Assembly (NCBI GenBank): GCA_015501585.1
Contig: JADNRY010000193.1
Coordinates: 57,329 to 121,328, forward strand
From: Rhodocollybia butyracea
Lineage: Eukaryota > Basidiomycota > Agaricomycetes > Agaricales > Omphalotaceae
DNA: 64,000 nt
Reading direction: 5' to 3'
The translations under genes were made by a program, and so were the position numbers. The number at the start of each line of letters is the position of its first letter. Within the stretch, counting starts at the first letter, position 1. Positions 1 to 12,800 of this stretch are shown in pieces. The notes under the pieces were generated by a model. The model did not search any database. It was given only the letters and a program-made list of their open reading frames with translations, and was not told the DNA's origin.

Positions 1-1479
1 ACTGGTTCTCCGCGCACGCAATGGGGGAGAAAAGGAGTGCCATGGCAGGCCAGTCAGTCTGATTCCTTCGCAACGTGTAAGGGAGGGCACGAAGTTCAAA
101 GCCCGCGAACAACATGTTCATCTTTACTGGCGTTGGCTCGTCACCAACTACTACACGGCTGACGATGGATCGAAACTTATTCATATACCAGAGACCATAC
201 TTGAGAGTGAACATGGTGTCGTCGATGATTTTGGGTGAGAGGCGGAGCTGGTTGACGCGAATGCAACAGACAAAATGGGAGCGCTGCATTAGAGAAGCCC
301 TGACAAAGTGTACCGCGATGCCGGGATTGATATCCACCGTCTGGAGGGCTTCAAGGCGAAGGACGTCCTGGATGTCATGGAGCTTGTAGGCAGAAGTACG
401 AGGCGGGGCATACTTATCGACCGCCCCTTTGGCTGGGGGGTTCGATTTTTTTGCCTTTACCTTTGCTTCTAGTAGTGTCTGCTGGCCTGCGGGTCGCGGC
501 ATCTGCAAGGTAGGGGGTGATCGTATGTTCCACTGTAATTCCCAGGTCTTCAAGTAGCTTCATTGTCTGATGGCCATGTTCGGGCACCTTTTCGTTGAGG
601 GTGCTGCCTCCATTGAATGGAATTACCAATATCCATCTCGTCGTGTTCTCTGCAATGAGGCGACGCTGTTCCTCCGGGAACCCCTCATAGAGCCAGGGGG
701 TGTTTCTGAGGAAGCGTTCCCAGGTACCATCGTTCATGGATATGTTCAACGCAGAGAGCTTCTCTACGAAGCTCTCTGCTAGGACCGCGGCTTCTTTAGG
801 TCCATTCAGGCGGGTAGAGGCAATGTACGGGTCTACCTTGATGGCCAGATCATATGGCGGGAGCGTCATACCATCGAATTGATCAGGTCCTGTAGGGGAG
901 GGGACGCTCATAGGAGTTCTCGAGACTGGCGGGTTGGGTTTGGATCGCGGCAAGAATCTGAGCTACGTTGCCTACATTGTGGTTTCCGAGCAGAGTGGTC
1001 AGGCGGTCGAGTTGTTCCTGGGTGAAGCTGTTGGGGGTTGTACCATTTTCCCCATCCACCGGCGGTCCAGGGCGGGCAGCCTGGGAGGGAGCAAAGCCGC
1101 CGCCGCTAGAGGTCCGGGGGGACATGTCTACGTCAGAGTTGGAGCCTGCGGTAGGTCGTCCGTGGATTCCGGGGCTGAATTTGTCATCCGAGGGGGCGAG
1201 CTGAGTGCCGACACCCGAGCCACGTCTCGTGGGGGATCCTGGCGGTTGATTACGGTTCGGAATCCGACGTTTTTCGGGGGAAGCTTCAACTGTTTTTTCC
1301 CTTTCGGTTTGGACAAGCATTTTTTGTTGTTTCCTGGAGACGGCAGGCGTGGCAGCAGTGGGGCCTCCAGTGGTAGAAGGGACGGGAGTGTCCGGAGCGT
1401 TAGCTGGGTTGGTTGTAGGCAGGAAGGGGGCCGACATCTGTGTCCGGGTTAGGTCTTTAGAACCCATGCATGGCTGCAT
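1..1479 (-). pseudogene. Unrecognised protein gene, frameshifted, truncated by the left window edge
   Basis: Three consecutive open minus-strand segments follow each other in three different frames: 1479-883 (starts with Met, Pro/Ser/Thr-rich, low complexity), 953-414 (about 180 residues, globular looking) and about 429-1 (open to the window edge, over 130 codons). The second junction lies at adjacent A7 and C6 runs near 440-455, so a one-base homopolymer indel explains it. The first junction could be another indel or a very short intron (a 37-nt GT-AG stretch exists near 891-927, which is shorter than usual). I recognise no domain. It may be a host gene of unknown function, a decayed element gag, or a gene broken by sequencing error. 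Confidence 0.45.
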
Positions 1480-2654
1480 AGCTTACTTTGGTTGTTAACT
1501 TCTGTTAGGTTTGCAGTCTTAGTGGCTTGGAGGCTTTTGGGAGAGATGCAGCAAGTTCTCGGAAGTTTTCTGGGTATTTGTACAAGCGGATAAGAGTAGG
1601 CGGCCGTGTGGCTCAGCAGCGGAAGCATTTTCTGTAACGGTTTCGCGCGTTTTAGGAACGGGTATAGGTTTAGCCAGCGATTTGCGCTCAATGGTGGCGC
1701 GCGGTCTTCCTACAGAGGGGTGGAGCCAAGTTCGACGGTAGTTCAGGAAAAACAAGTTGTATTCTGGAGATTAGTTAGTTGTTATAAGGTAGGTTGTGAA
1801 GGCGAGAAGTGAGCTTAAGTGTGGCGTCATTTCTGTCAGGAAGGTTCCAATAGCAACGCCATCATTTTATTTCAGATTTCGGAAGGGAACGGGTTCTGCT
1901 GCATAGCCTCAGGAATGCAGTGTGGTTGAAGTTTTCACCAGTGTGCGACTGGTGCGGCTGGTAGGAGATAGTGAGCTTCGTTGTCGTCTGCAGCAATTAC
2001 AGGCTTGTAGTTAGCCTTATATCGATCACGTTTGTTATGTTGAAGCCAAGTTGAAAGTCCCGTTAGGGTGTTAAATTTCTTTGAATTTCGGCCAGTGGTT
2101 CGGGCTCGTAGTCATTCTCATGCTCGGTTCTGGTAGCTAGTCTCCGATAATTCAACTTTAATTAGGTAGCCATTGGTGATACAAAAGCTCTTAGAAGGTT
2201 ATTTTCCTTTCTACATCGCCCGCAGGACAACGAGGGGGATCGCTGCGTTAAGCGCCGACTTGATGGTGGTGGTACCGGATCAAGAAGCCCCCCTCTCTCA
2301 GAACTTTGCATCAGTCCACATCCCTTTCAGTTCGAACCTAATGAGCACTGTAGGCCGAATCCGCAAAACTCCAGCTTCTCGCATGTGTAGTACTGCCACT
2401 ACCGCTGCCGAATCTTCAACTGCTTCTACTAGCGTAAAGGCTTCCAAAGTATTTGTCTCCTTCATCGTTATTGCTAGCTCAGTGGCTCACCAATATATTG
2501 CAGTCTTCTATCTCACTGAATACTAGGAAGAGAGCTACAAAGGTACGGTCCTAGATTCACAACTATGTTACGTTGCTGATCATCACCCATCTCACTAGTC
2601 AAGCAAGGTATCCATCTACTTAGTTGCTTTCGACGTCAATTTACTAAATATTCA
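1480..2654. other. No gene recognised
   Basis: Only short overlapping frames occur here, without a convincing codon pattern, known motif or long repeat. The stretch upstream of the minus-strand gene at 1-1479 and of the plus-strand gene at 2655 could hold both promoters. Confidence 0.4.
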
Positions 2655-3179
2655 ATGTTTTCGCAGTCCCGGTCTGCGCCATACGGTCGGGGTCGGGATC
2701 TTCCACTTGACTGTTCCGCCGCCAGGCCAGCGGATCCAACCTATGACCTTCCACCACAACCTGACAACCCAAACGTCCTATACATCGACCTAAATGATCC
2801 GCGCACCCACGAGCCATGGTGTATCGTTCGCTTGTGGCCTATGTCCGCAACATGGAACGACTTTCTGTTCAACTGGTTCTTCGACATCCTCGACTTGAAC
2901 CGCCAGATGATGCCTGCGCCAAAGGATCTTATGGTTCTTCAAGCTTCAAATGGCGTTTGGCTACCCATCGCGACGCTGGAATCTGGCTACAAGAAGATGT
3001 GGAAATCAGTGGAGGGGGTCCAGGAGTCGAATGAGGAGAAGTTTTTCGCCATGGAGGGGGCTCGTCTGCTGATGTATAAAGGTTTGGATGTGATTGGGGA
3101 GTTCAACATACCTCTTCATTTAGAACGCACGGATCCGTTCGGACAACAGCCCATCCAAGCTCTGAATTTGTATAAATAG
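2655..3179 (+). CDS. Hypothetical protein, 174 residues
   Basis: A single uninterrupted frame begins with ATG at 2655 just after an A/T-rich stretch and ends with TAG at 3179. The protein is Pro/Asp-rich at its N-terminus, then has an aromatic segment (residues about 55-85, with several Trp and Phe), and an acidic middle region. I see no signal peptide, membrane segment or known domain. Nearly even amino-acid use and the lack of stops suggest a real coding region. It may be a downstream exon of a longer gene because the region upstream contains plausible splice sites. Its function is unknown. Confidence 0.45.
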   Translation: MFSQSRSAPYGRGRDLPLDCSAARPADPTYDLPPQPDNPNVLYIDLNDPRTHEPWCIVRLWPMSATWNDFLFNWFFDILDLNRQMMPAPKDLMVLQASNGVWLPIATLESGYKKMWKSVEGVQESNEEKFFAMEGARLLMYKGLDVIGEFNIPLHLERTDPFGQQPIQALNLYK

Positions 3180-3959
3180 TCTAAAGATTTTGGCAACTAT
3201 AACCACTCAAACGTGAAGTGTGTTTTTCTTTGAAAATCTTTCTCTGAATGAAGTTCGGTCAAAACATTCCACCACTTGGCCAGGGGATGCTTTTTTCTCT
3301 TTTGGTATCGAGATGGTCTTGGGGGATTACCACACTCATCCTCATCCTCCGTGGCTACACTCTTTCCGATTTGGACCTTATTACAGCCCTTGGAGTCGTG
3401 TTATCTCTACTCCGTCTCGAAATTGCTGACAACTCCCACAAAGACACCAACAAAGTCCAGTCACTTCACACTTCATCGCGACCCTACAGCACCGATTCCC
3501 GTCTATCTTCCTTTCCAAGATTATGTAGTCTTCATCTAACTTCCCGATTCAAGCAGATGTTTCATGACCACACTTCTTGCGATGATCCAGTCACGGTCGT
3601 TTAAACCTGGTTCGGACCAGCCTACGGTAATGTTAGCCATCGGAAGAGCCTCTATATGGTCTGTCTTACTAAAGTTTACTTGGTGAGAGGTCGATGTGAA
3701 AGTTTATAAGCCGCTACAAATTTTGTATGAGGGAGGCTTGAGAATAGAAATTGTTTCCGGGAAGAACGGCGTGCAGTAGGATAATACTTGACTGCCGATG
3801 TAAGTAGACTCCGAGTAATACAAGGGAGCCCCCTCGCATGATTAATAGACTGTTCATGAATGACTTTCCTTCAAGTGCGTTGCAAATGCGCCAATTCTGA
3901 TGCCTTGAATGTATGCCAAAGCGGCCTACCTTCAACGTCACTTCGCGATTAGAAGTTAT
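3180..3959. other. No gene recognised between hypothetical gene and repeat unit A
   Basis: Several overlapping short frames occur at 3220-3604 on the plus strand and 3714-4007 on the minus strand, but they lack recognisable motifs and overlap each other. The left edge of tandem repeat unit A is not sharp and may start inside this stretch. Confidence 0.35.
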
Positions 3960-4492
3960 CGCTAATGGGAACTTGTTTGTTATTGGGTAAGACCCAAATT
4001 CCGTCACACAAACACGAACACGAATGCAAGCTTAGTATGTTCTCCCAGTCCTCGACCCCAATATCTGAAGCCTTCGAGTTCCAGACCTAGCTGATCTCAA
4101 GAGAGTGTTGAAGAAACTCTTGCGGGTTGCTCTAGCACATGGAGTAGACGGTAAAAAATGTTCTGGTCCCAACATTTGAAACCCCGGAACAGATAGCGAA
4201 AGATTTCAAGCAACCGGAAATTACCCAGACAACAGAGACGTGAATGAAGAGCGACTTGACACAAAACTCTCGCATTAAAAAGGATACCTTGGATCTTACT
4301 CGGGAAAATCGGTTTAATATGCTGGTTCATCGCACTACTATAACATGAGTAATTAGAACGGAAAGAAAAGGGATACAACGGCCAGGTTGTCTCCAAGAGC
4401 TTGGTAGAGAGTGGTCCAGACAGAAACGGCAAGACTGATTGGCTGTTGGACACGCATCTCTGGAGTGCCCTCGCTCTTCAACGTGAACTGAA

Positions 4493-4515
4493 GGTTAGGT
4501 TAGGTTAGGTTAAGG
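4493..4515 (+). repeat. Short (TTAGG)n tract
   Basis: Four GGTTA steps in a row form a short TTAGG-type tract. A three-copy CCTAA tract occurs in unit C at 32086-32103, in the opposite orientation and at a slightly different site. It is too short to be a telomere. Confidence 0.6.
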
Positions 4516-4739
4516 AAACAGTTGTTATTGAGTCGAAAAGGGAAGAGAAACACGAGAAGTAGGATGCGATGAATAATAATACTGATAAATTAATTAATTG
4601 AGGAAATCCTTGTCTGCCTTACATGATCGCAGGGATCTGTGAGACTGCGATAAACCCATATACGGAGACGTATCTGCAATGGGAACCTCCTGATAGCGGT
4701 TAATTAAAACAGAAAAGACACGGCCCCGGTGAAACGCAT

Positions 4740-5370
4740 GAACATACGCCGCTGAGCGTCCCGTATCAGAGACATCTCCTGCTCAAGGAATCACCTTGCC
4801 CAAATAAACCGCCAGAAGTGAAGCCGCTAGAACTGAACATCAACAAGCGGCAGGCTCGCAATTTGGGAAGAACTCACATGGAAAATGCAAGTGCACTGCT
4901 GGAGTTCTCTCCGAAAAGGTTGTAGGTGTTGTTGTGGATAGTTATCTGATCTCTCCCAACGGCGCTATTAACTCCAGCAGAGACGGTAGTGTTGTTTGCT
5001 GGCATAAAAGTGACGTTCGGAGAGTGGTTGTGAGGCTGTCCAGGAGAGTAAGTACTCAACCGAAATGTTCTTGGGAAGGGGCATACCTCTAAATCCGACT
5101 CGTCATCACTGGATGCGTTGCTTGGCCGTAAACAATTTTGACAACGATGATATGACTGCCGTCGGTGCGGATGACGCTGTGAAGTACGAACATCCTAGGG
5201 ATGTGGCGTTAGAACGAGCTCGAGAGAGACTAATCTTGGATCAAACCAACCTCGTCCTCGAAGGTAGAACCCTCGGCATCAGATTCAGAGTCGCTATAAA
5301 CACACATGGAACAGTGATGCCGAGGTGGATTTTTCCAGTGACAATGATGCCAACTCTCCTCCGCGCTCAT
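4740..5370 (-). pseudogene. Remnant of spliced minus-strand gene in unit A
   Basis: On the minus strand an ATG at 5370 opens a short exon with a CSMC motif and an acidic Ser/Asp/Glu tail. A second open segment (about 5157-4887) has a C-x2-C motif, another acidic run, and an Asn-rich tail with the sequence AVGRDQ; it ends at a GTGAGT splice donor. Units B (17726-18552) and C (40700-40159 joined to 32638-32400) carry the same exons with many substitutions that keep the frame, which argues for past coding function. A short AVGRDQ-type block is seen near the N-termini of some agaricomycete STAND/NACHT-like proteins, but no P-loop is visible here, so the family is only a guess. In-frame stops and unclear splice joins make this a probable pseudogene. 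Confidence 0.45.
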
Positions 5371-5607
5371 TGCGCAGAGGATTCAAAAGAGTGACGACGA
5401 TAGGAGCATGTTTGCTCGGAGTATTGATACCATTTGCCCAACACAGCCTTCCTACCCACGTACAGCGCGCGCGGAAAGTTCAACAACTGCTTTGTTAACA
5501 GCTCTATTCTTGCCCCGAGCATTTGCATTCAACAATTGAGTAAAGTGGAACAGCTAAGAAGATAGCTCAGATAGGTGTGTTTTGGGTATGTTCAAGGCGT
5601 ATCTCGG

Positions 5608-5749
5608 TGTAACAGTACAGATCAATCCCCGCCGGACCGATCCTTCCACCCTATATAAGACTCGATTGTAGGTAGATAGAGATTAGTTTACTTCGAATCC
5701 AGCGCTATCCCTGTCATTCCGAGTATCTCTTCGTGTGACTACCGTCACA
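5608..5749 (+). repeat. 5' LTR of gypsy-1
   Basis: It starts TGTAACAG and ends CGTCACA. A TATATAAG box lies at about 5652-5659 and is the likely promoter TATA element. At 142 bp it is short for this group. No clear tRNA primer-binding site follows immediately; the next bases are A/T-rich, so the priming mechanism is unresolved. Confidence 0.93.
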
Positions 5750-5939
5750 TATTTTTGACATACCAGCGACTACAAAACTCTAACAAAAACTTTTCTCTGG
5801 TCGACGCTTCCGGATACCTCTCAGCTTGATCTCCTGGGCAATTCCGACTTCAACCTACTCTCTGCTTTCTCTCTCTCTCTATCTCTCTGTGGTTTTTTTT
5901 TCACTCGAAAAATTTTCACTACAACCAGGAACCTCACAA

Positions 5940-8572
5940 ATGGCTCCCAAACAACCCAACAATCAAATCCCTCAAACACAAAACCGGTACAACACGCGCT
6001 CTGGTAATGGCGGTGTGACTAAACCGGACCCGAAAGATAAGTCCATCGCTGCGGATACTAACATCTCCGCAGCCCGCAGGCTGAGGCCTTAAGTCGCTCC
6101 GTAGCAACTCCAGCTCCGGCTGGGGGGATCGCTACGAGGTCACTCGCCGCTGTGAACTCAGTGGGGGGTGGCCCAGAGTCTGGTGTGCCCATGGCCCCCA
6201 ACTCTATCATGCTCAGCGCTCCTGTAGTGGATGCTAGCGCCTCCGAGTTCAGCTCTCATTACGAGGCTGACTCTGTTAATAAAGTTGTTAAACTTATAGA
6301 TACGGGTTTGAATAAAATTCCTAAATTTGTGTTTGGATCCATATCTAGTGATTCGTCTGATGACGATGGCGCGCATGCGCCTTGGACGACGGTAGTTTAC
6401 CCCCATCAAGCCAGAAGCCTTGAAAATCTCAAGGATTTTAAGCTTAGGAAGGAATTTTTTAAGCCTACTCAGCTTTCTAAGGAAAAGGTTGCTACTGTTC
6501 GTGCCGCTGAGAACACCCTCACTCCTACTCAACGTGAGCTTGTGCAGAAGAGGAACGCTATGGTTAATAGAACTACGGCTCCACGCCGTTCCTCTCCTAC
6601 TCCGGCTCCCGGTCCTTCCTACGTAGCCAAAGGGAAATTCGTTGACAATAACAACGATATAAGTGACTCTGAGCTTAACATTGAAGCGCAGAAAGCTGCG
6701 ATTGATGGCTGGAACGCCATTCGGAAGGCTAGTTTAGCCTCTTCCGAGTCTGATCACAAGGATCGGAAAAATCTCCGAAAGAGGAGAAACGGCTCACAGA
6801 AAGCAAAGGCCCGTAAGGCTAAATTGGCCGCTCACTCGGACAGTGAGAGCTCGTCAGATAATGAGCCTGTGAAGGAAATTAAAAAGTCAGATAAAATTTC
6901 CTCAAAGCAAGCATTGAAAGACATGCTTAAACCGATTTCCTCCAAGTACCAGAAAAGGATTATGGAAGTTGTTAGTGGTAGGGCCGATACACCTTCTCCG
7001 CGTCACGGTAGGGGTGTCTCGGGCCAGCCGTCTGACCGACTGCCAACCAACAATGTTCTGGCAAAGACAATGAGGTTAAAATCAACTTCTCGTAAATACG
7101 AGAGTGCAGACTCTGATTCTGAATCGGATGCATCTCCTTCTACTCCTAGTTCGGGTTCAGACAGTGAGGACTCACCACCTTCAGACTCTAGCGGAGATAG
7201 CTCCGACTCGTATTCAGATACCTCCTCTGGAAGCTCTGGGAGCTTGAGGAGAGGCCGGCGGCACAACCGCCGCAAGTCCAAGACCACTAGGTCCAATCGG
7301 CGTAAGTCGAAGAAGGGTAAATCCAAAAAGGTGAAACGCAACGTGAAACCAATTTCCCCATCTCTGTATAAGGGAGAACCTGATGCGGATGAGTACCAGC
7401 ACTTTATGATGCAGTGCACTGTGTACTGCAAAGCCGGGGGAATTCCGAAAGATGAACAAGTCTTTTACATATCCAATTTCTTGGAAGGGAATGCTTTGAA
7501 ATTTTTCATTCAGAAAGTAGCGAAAAATCATAGTAAATGGACCTTGTCCAAGTTCTTCGAGGGCTTGTTTAACTACTGTTTCCCATTGGACTACCGCGAA
7601 CAACAACGCCGGAAGCTACGCCGTTGTTATCAGAATGGCCGTAGAGTTTCCGAATATATTCATGAGCTCGAAAATCTATTATATTTCGTTGGCGAAATCA
7701 GTGAACGTGAAAAGGTTGTAAAACTTTGGGATGGACTTAGCAGTCATATCCGATACGAGCTTCAGCGCAGTAAGCTGAGCAAAGACGTTCATTCATGGAA
7801 AAAGATAGCTCGTGAAGCTGAATTGATTGAACTTGCTGATCTGGAAAATCACATTAACTCTAATTCGGCGCCAAAGAAGGGCTCAAAATCAAGTTACCAG
7901 AATTATCAGCATTCTGGCGGTGACAACAGTCAGCGTAAATCTAAGAATTTTGTTAAGTTCAAGGAGAATTGTACTTACCAACACAATGACCGTAACTTTA
8001 ATTCGGGTTCATCTAAACCTTCTCAGAGGAGCGTTGAACAGTCTGGAGCAAGTACTGCACAGACAAGCCATGGTGCGGATCGCAACCGCAACAACTACCA
8101 TAACCGAAACCAGGATAACCGACACCAACAGAGTCGACCTGGTAACGGTGGTAAGCATTCCGGTCAGAATAATCGACCATATAATCATAACGGAGGCTCT
8201 ACCTCCAAGGGATCCGATGGCAACTGCTATAAGTGCGGCCAGCCGGGTCACTTAGCACGTAACTGCCCGCAGAATAATATGGTAAGCTCAGGTGCGAGCG
8301 GACCACCAGGCTTATCTGCGCGCGGAATGCAATTTCCATTGACTGACGAGTCATCGGAGTTACTTGCTCAGCTTGCGGATACAACGCAGGGGGCAACAGA
8401 ACTTACTTTGAATATGATGCACTTTGGCCCGTTCAGCGATGAGTTCTATGAGACACTTGGGTTTGAGGACTTGTCCGATTCCGATTCTGCAAGCTGTACC
8501 AGTCTTGCAACACCTACCCCAGAACCTACCCTTGGTTGGAGAGTGAGAATAGCTCACTGCCGCCATTGTTAG
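5940..8572 (+). pseudogene. gag: gypsy-1 Gag, one frameshift near its start
   Basis: Gag is the particle-forming structural protein of the element. An ATG at 5940 opens 50 codons ending with TAA at 6090. A different frame is open from before 6090 to 8572 and carries the rest, so one missing base near 6060-6085 (a CCC run is a candidate) or a -1 recoding event would join them. The main part has a Ser/Asp/Lys-rich region, a conserved retroviral-type capsid-like region (about 7350-7840), an Asn/Gln/Arg-rich basic tail and one CCHC zinc knuckle, CYKCGQPGHLARNC, at about 8224-8265. It overlaps the pol frame by at least 37 bases in the -1 frame. Confidence 0.85.
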
Positions 8573-9861
8573 CCTCAACGCCTACGGAGTATATTGAGGA
8601 TGAGGACGGGATGCCCCCGCTCCAATATGTCTCTGATTCCGAGTGCGAGGAGGATGACGAATTTGACTTCGAGTCAGATTCCGAGGTCAACTTACACAGC
8701 TCTGATCTCTGGCCGCAGTGTACAGACTCCGAACCGGAAGGCGAGGATGGTGAACTTGAATCAGACTTGGATGGAATGCCCCCACTCCAGTATGTCTCGG
8801 ACTCTGAGTATGGAGATGACGATGAATACGAGGGGATGCCCTCCCTCCAATGCGTCTCCGACTCTGAGAGTGAAGACGGTGAATTTGACAATGAGCTACT
8901 ATCAGAGATTGACTTGCCAATAGATTCTATCCGTTTCACAGTAGGGGAAGACGGCAAACTCGAATATTCATTCGCGGACGCTGCTAAAGATATCTTTGGA
9001 TATCCTGAAACACCCTGGTCGAACTTCTTCTTGCACGGGAAGGTCGAACCTGAGCGGTGGCATAATCGCATTAGTGATTTTATTAGTTTGACTACTACAT
9101 TCATATTGAATCATTACGCACCGTACCCTGGTGATGAAATTTACTGGGGATCACAGTCTTCTTACCGCTTCAGTGTCTATAAGAAAAATACAGATACTTA
9201 TGCTATTCTTGATGAGGACTCCAACTATGGAGAGCTCCTAATCTCGACTGAGACTCTGTTAAATCCAGAGTTTCGGCCCGCCGCATGGTATGCGGAACAG
9301 CGGGCTCAGCTTCTTGACTGTGAGATTAACTCACCACATTGCCTTGAAAGTAGAAAAATTGGTGATGTGTACCAGCAAGGAATAATGTTTGTACTCACCT
9401 GTGGAATACCGGCTTATCCAAAGAGCCGAATGCCTCCAGTTGAGGATCCATGAGAACATTTCCTTGTACGTCAGTTGCGTATTGGATCTGAAATTTATTA
9501 CGATTTTACGGACCAAGAAGTTGGAGTCTGCAGTGAGCGTTTAAGTCTTACGCAGTTACAAAACACCAAGTTCGACTTAGTGGGCTGGTGGCGTAAGCGT
9601 TTATCCAAAATTATTGCGGAACAAGACCTCCACTATCAGCGAATGAAACAGTCAGCTGAGCGTAAGGCGTTCCGAGAGGCTAGGAGACTTAACTGGTCAC
9701 GTCGCCGTCAGGGGGAACTGATGGCTCGTGCTGTTGAAGACCGGCTTGAGCTTAGCCAGCCTTTCCCGGGAGACAGTAAATTACTTGAGCCGGGATACAC
9801 TCGGTTTTCAGCTTGGCGCACGCAGAGTGGTCAGTCACTTGTGGTACTTGACCATCTTTGA
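8536..9861 (+). pseudogene. gypsy-1 acidic spacer region upstream of protease
   Basis: This frame is -1 relative to gag and is the same frame as the downstream pol. It holds several copies of an acidic motif containing GMPPLQYVSDSE, then two copies of a module with a pattern like LLNPxFxxxxWYxxRL; a third copy lies at about 10150-10250. An in-frame TGA at 9451-9453 and another at 9859-9861 interrupt it. Neither stop interrupts a region with known catalytic function. A long extra segment between Gag and protease is uncommon in chromoviruses, and its role is unknown. Confidence 0.6.
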
Positions 9862-12800
9862 AATCTAAAACGCTATATTCCAATGTGGTTAGTATGCCGC
9901 CCGAGCTTTGTCCCAGGGGACCATTGGAATGAAGTTTGTGCCATTGCCGCAAGCTTACCTGAATTTGAGGATATGGACTATCCCAGAATGGGGAATGTAC
10001 TGGCTGTTGCGGCGAGAAATACGCTCGCCCGCCACGTTCCATTTATTCCTGACTTTGACGATCCGGAATATACTAGTAGACAGAATTATAATGTTTACGT
10101 TGACCCGGAAGTACCTTCTTTGTACATCATTGAAGACGAAGGTCGTGACTTCAAGACACGCATATCAGTAGAATTTTTACTGAATCCATATTTTAACTTA
10201 CCGGATTGGTATAACAAACGGTTGAAGGTAGCCCATGATGAGCTCCTTAACCGACTTAGGGGACCTGTTGAATATGAGTTTCTTCCAGGTTTTCTTTACG
10301 GCGCGCCGGAGGGCGGGTTTGAACGTGAATTGGACCAATTTGTTGAATGTTCGGACGCAAATTTACATTTCCTCTTCGGAAACCTGCGTTGGGAAGAACG
10401 AAATGGTTTAGTTCATGTAACTAGTATTGCGAGTTCTTATATTGAACCACGTACCTATCCAGGTCTACAACGCAACTCTGGAATTGTGAAGAGTGTTGGG
10501 CGACTTGTTCCCCGACCTATCGTGATTGTTGTAAAGATTAACGATAGGCCTGCGCGTGCGTTAATTGACTCAGGTTCGCTGGGAGATTTTATGTCTACCC
10601 AGTCAGCTGATCAATTGAAGGTAGAAAAGAAATATATGCCTACACCTTTACCTTTGCATCTTGCTATCCAAGGATCACGTTCAAGAATCCTTTGCGGGAC
10701 TACAGTAAATCTGAAATATCAGAAAATTAATGCCCCGCACTACTTCGATATTGCAAACGTATCAAACTACAATATTATTCTGGGTACACCTTGGATATAT
10801 ACGTACAAGGTACAGATAGGATTAAACCCAACAACTGTTGACGTTGGTAGCAACGTTCCTCTCCCTATTCAAGGAGACAACGTCAGCGAGATACACACTC
10901 AATCTATTTCCTTAGAGGAAGAGAACTTAGAGCGTGTGCGGGAGCAACTGCGTGCGTACGCAAAACCCTTGTGCAAGTCCATGGACGAGACGAGTTTACC
11001 TCCTCTCCGTCGGATAAACCACACTATTCCTTTGATAGACAAGAATAAAATATATCCCTGGCGTCCCTCACGGTGTCCAGAGGCGTTCCGTCCTCAGTGG
11101 GATGCTAAGTGTAAAGCTTATGTGGATAGTGGCCGGTGGGTGGTCACTTCATCTCGGAACACAGTCCCGATGATGTTTATTCCTAAAACGAAGGATAAGA
11201 AAGACCTTCGTGTTGTGATAGACTTGCGTGCACGTAACGCAAACACTCACAAGATTGCTTCGCCGCTTCCTAACATAGATGGAATACTACGGCGGGTTGC
11301 AAAAGCGAAGTACCGTAGCTTGATCGATGGGAAGGATGCCTACGAGCAGATCCGTATAATCCCCGAGCATGTGCCGCGCACGACAGTCTCAACTCCTGAC
11401 GGAAATATGGATAGTCAGGTTATCCAGATAGGAGACTGCAACGGCGGTGCAACTTACCAAGCAATAATGAATGATGCTTTCTCATCTTACATTGGTGTCT
11501 TCATGGATGTGTACTTAGATGACATTGTCATCTACTCCGAGACTCTGGAGGACCATATCAAGCACGTTAAATTGGTTCTAGATGTCTTGAAGCGTGAAAA
11601 ATTTTATCTCAGCGAGAAGAAATTGAATTTCTTACCAAAAGCACTCAAGATATTGGGTCAGGTCATTGATAACGATGGTGTCCGTATGGACCCAGAAAAA
11701 GTTGACTCAATCGCCAATTGGAAGGTCCCAACCTCGAAAGAGATGTTAGCGGGATTTCTAGGTGCAGTCGGCTACCTGACTGACAACTTACCTCAAATCC
11801 GGGGCCCGATGGGAATTCTGCATGCGCGTACAGGTGCTGCGGTTCCGTTTCAGTGGACATTCACAGAACAAAGAGCTTTTGACGAGATAAAGGAAATTAC
11901 TCACCGTTGGAGAGACCATGCACGAGTTCCGTTAGACTACTCGCCGGGCCATAAGCCGATATGGGTGGTCACGGATGCTTGCTCTGCAAGCATAGCGGGC
12001 TTCGTCAGTCAAGGCAATGACTGGCGTGATGCAAGAGTGGCCGCGTTCTACTCGGCAAAGCTGAATTCTGCGCAGCAAAATTACGCTGTGCATGAATTGG
12101 AGATGCTGGCCGGCGTTGAAACGATGCTACGCCATCGTGATATTCTCCAAGGTGCAAGATTCACCTGGATCACAGACCACAGGGCGTTGGTCCATCTTCT
12201 GGAGCAGAAGAATTTGTCTGGCCGGCAAGCACGTTGGCTAGAGAAGATCGGCGAATTTGATTATGACATCGAGTACGTACCAGGTGAAGAGAACATGCTC
12301 TCGGATGCTCTATCGCATATGTATCTTAATGACGCTCCGGGCACTGTGCGCGCCCAGTCAGAATATACTGTACACGATGACAACGTGGACAACTCACATC
12401 TCAGCATGCACTCAGTCTCAATGCCGGTGCTCACGGGTGCTGAGGCTCGTACTCGACGCGTTCAAAAACCAGTGGAATCTGCTGATACGGGTCGGCCAGA
12501 AACATCGCGTGAATTTGCCGCACGTATGAAAGACCATGTTCGCGTCGTTGGACCTTGTTCTCGCGGCCAGGAGGGCGGGAGTAACATAGAAACTTCGTCA
12601 AATAAATCTGGCGTGAGTTCAGAATCTAATGCTTCACAGTCAAGTGAAAAACTTACTATTAAAATCCCTGCCAGGTCAAAAGCAAGGAAAGAAAGTGAAG
12701 GAACACCCTCTGCAGTTGGGGGGCTTCAGGAAAGCGAGAATCGGCGACTCTCTAGTATATATGAGAGCCCCGAAACCTTCTCTGACAGCAATGCTGTAAA

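Larger units (their letters stand above)
3960..5607. repeat. Tandem repeat unit A, left part
   Basis: This stretch resembles 31620-32638 plus 40159-40712 (unit C) and, in its right half, 17640-18756 (unit B). Long shared blocks include the segment from about 4735 to 5600, with the same order in all three units. Unit A stops at 5607 with CTCGG, where a gypsy element has inserted; its continuation starts again at 15474. The uninterrupted sequence at 18745-18770 in unit B shows the pre-insertion state. The left edge of the unit was placed by eye and is approximate. Confidence 0.7.

Noticed and set aside
1128..1452. Plus-strand frames over the minus-strand gene at 883-1479
   Set aside because: They are shadow frames of a G/C-biased low-complexity coding region; the minus strand has the longer, Met-started frame.
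4493..4515. TTAGG tract as an interstitial telomere
   Set aside because: Only four to five units, and the related tract at 32086-32103 is in opposite orientation; fungal telomeres are usually TTAGGG and far longer.
5065..5394. Plus-strand 109-codon frame (also at 40324-40656) as a gene
   Set aside because: It is the complement of the minus-strand Cys-x2-Cys exons, whose changes between copies fit coding on the minus strand better.
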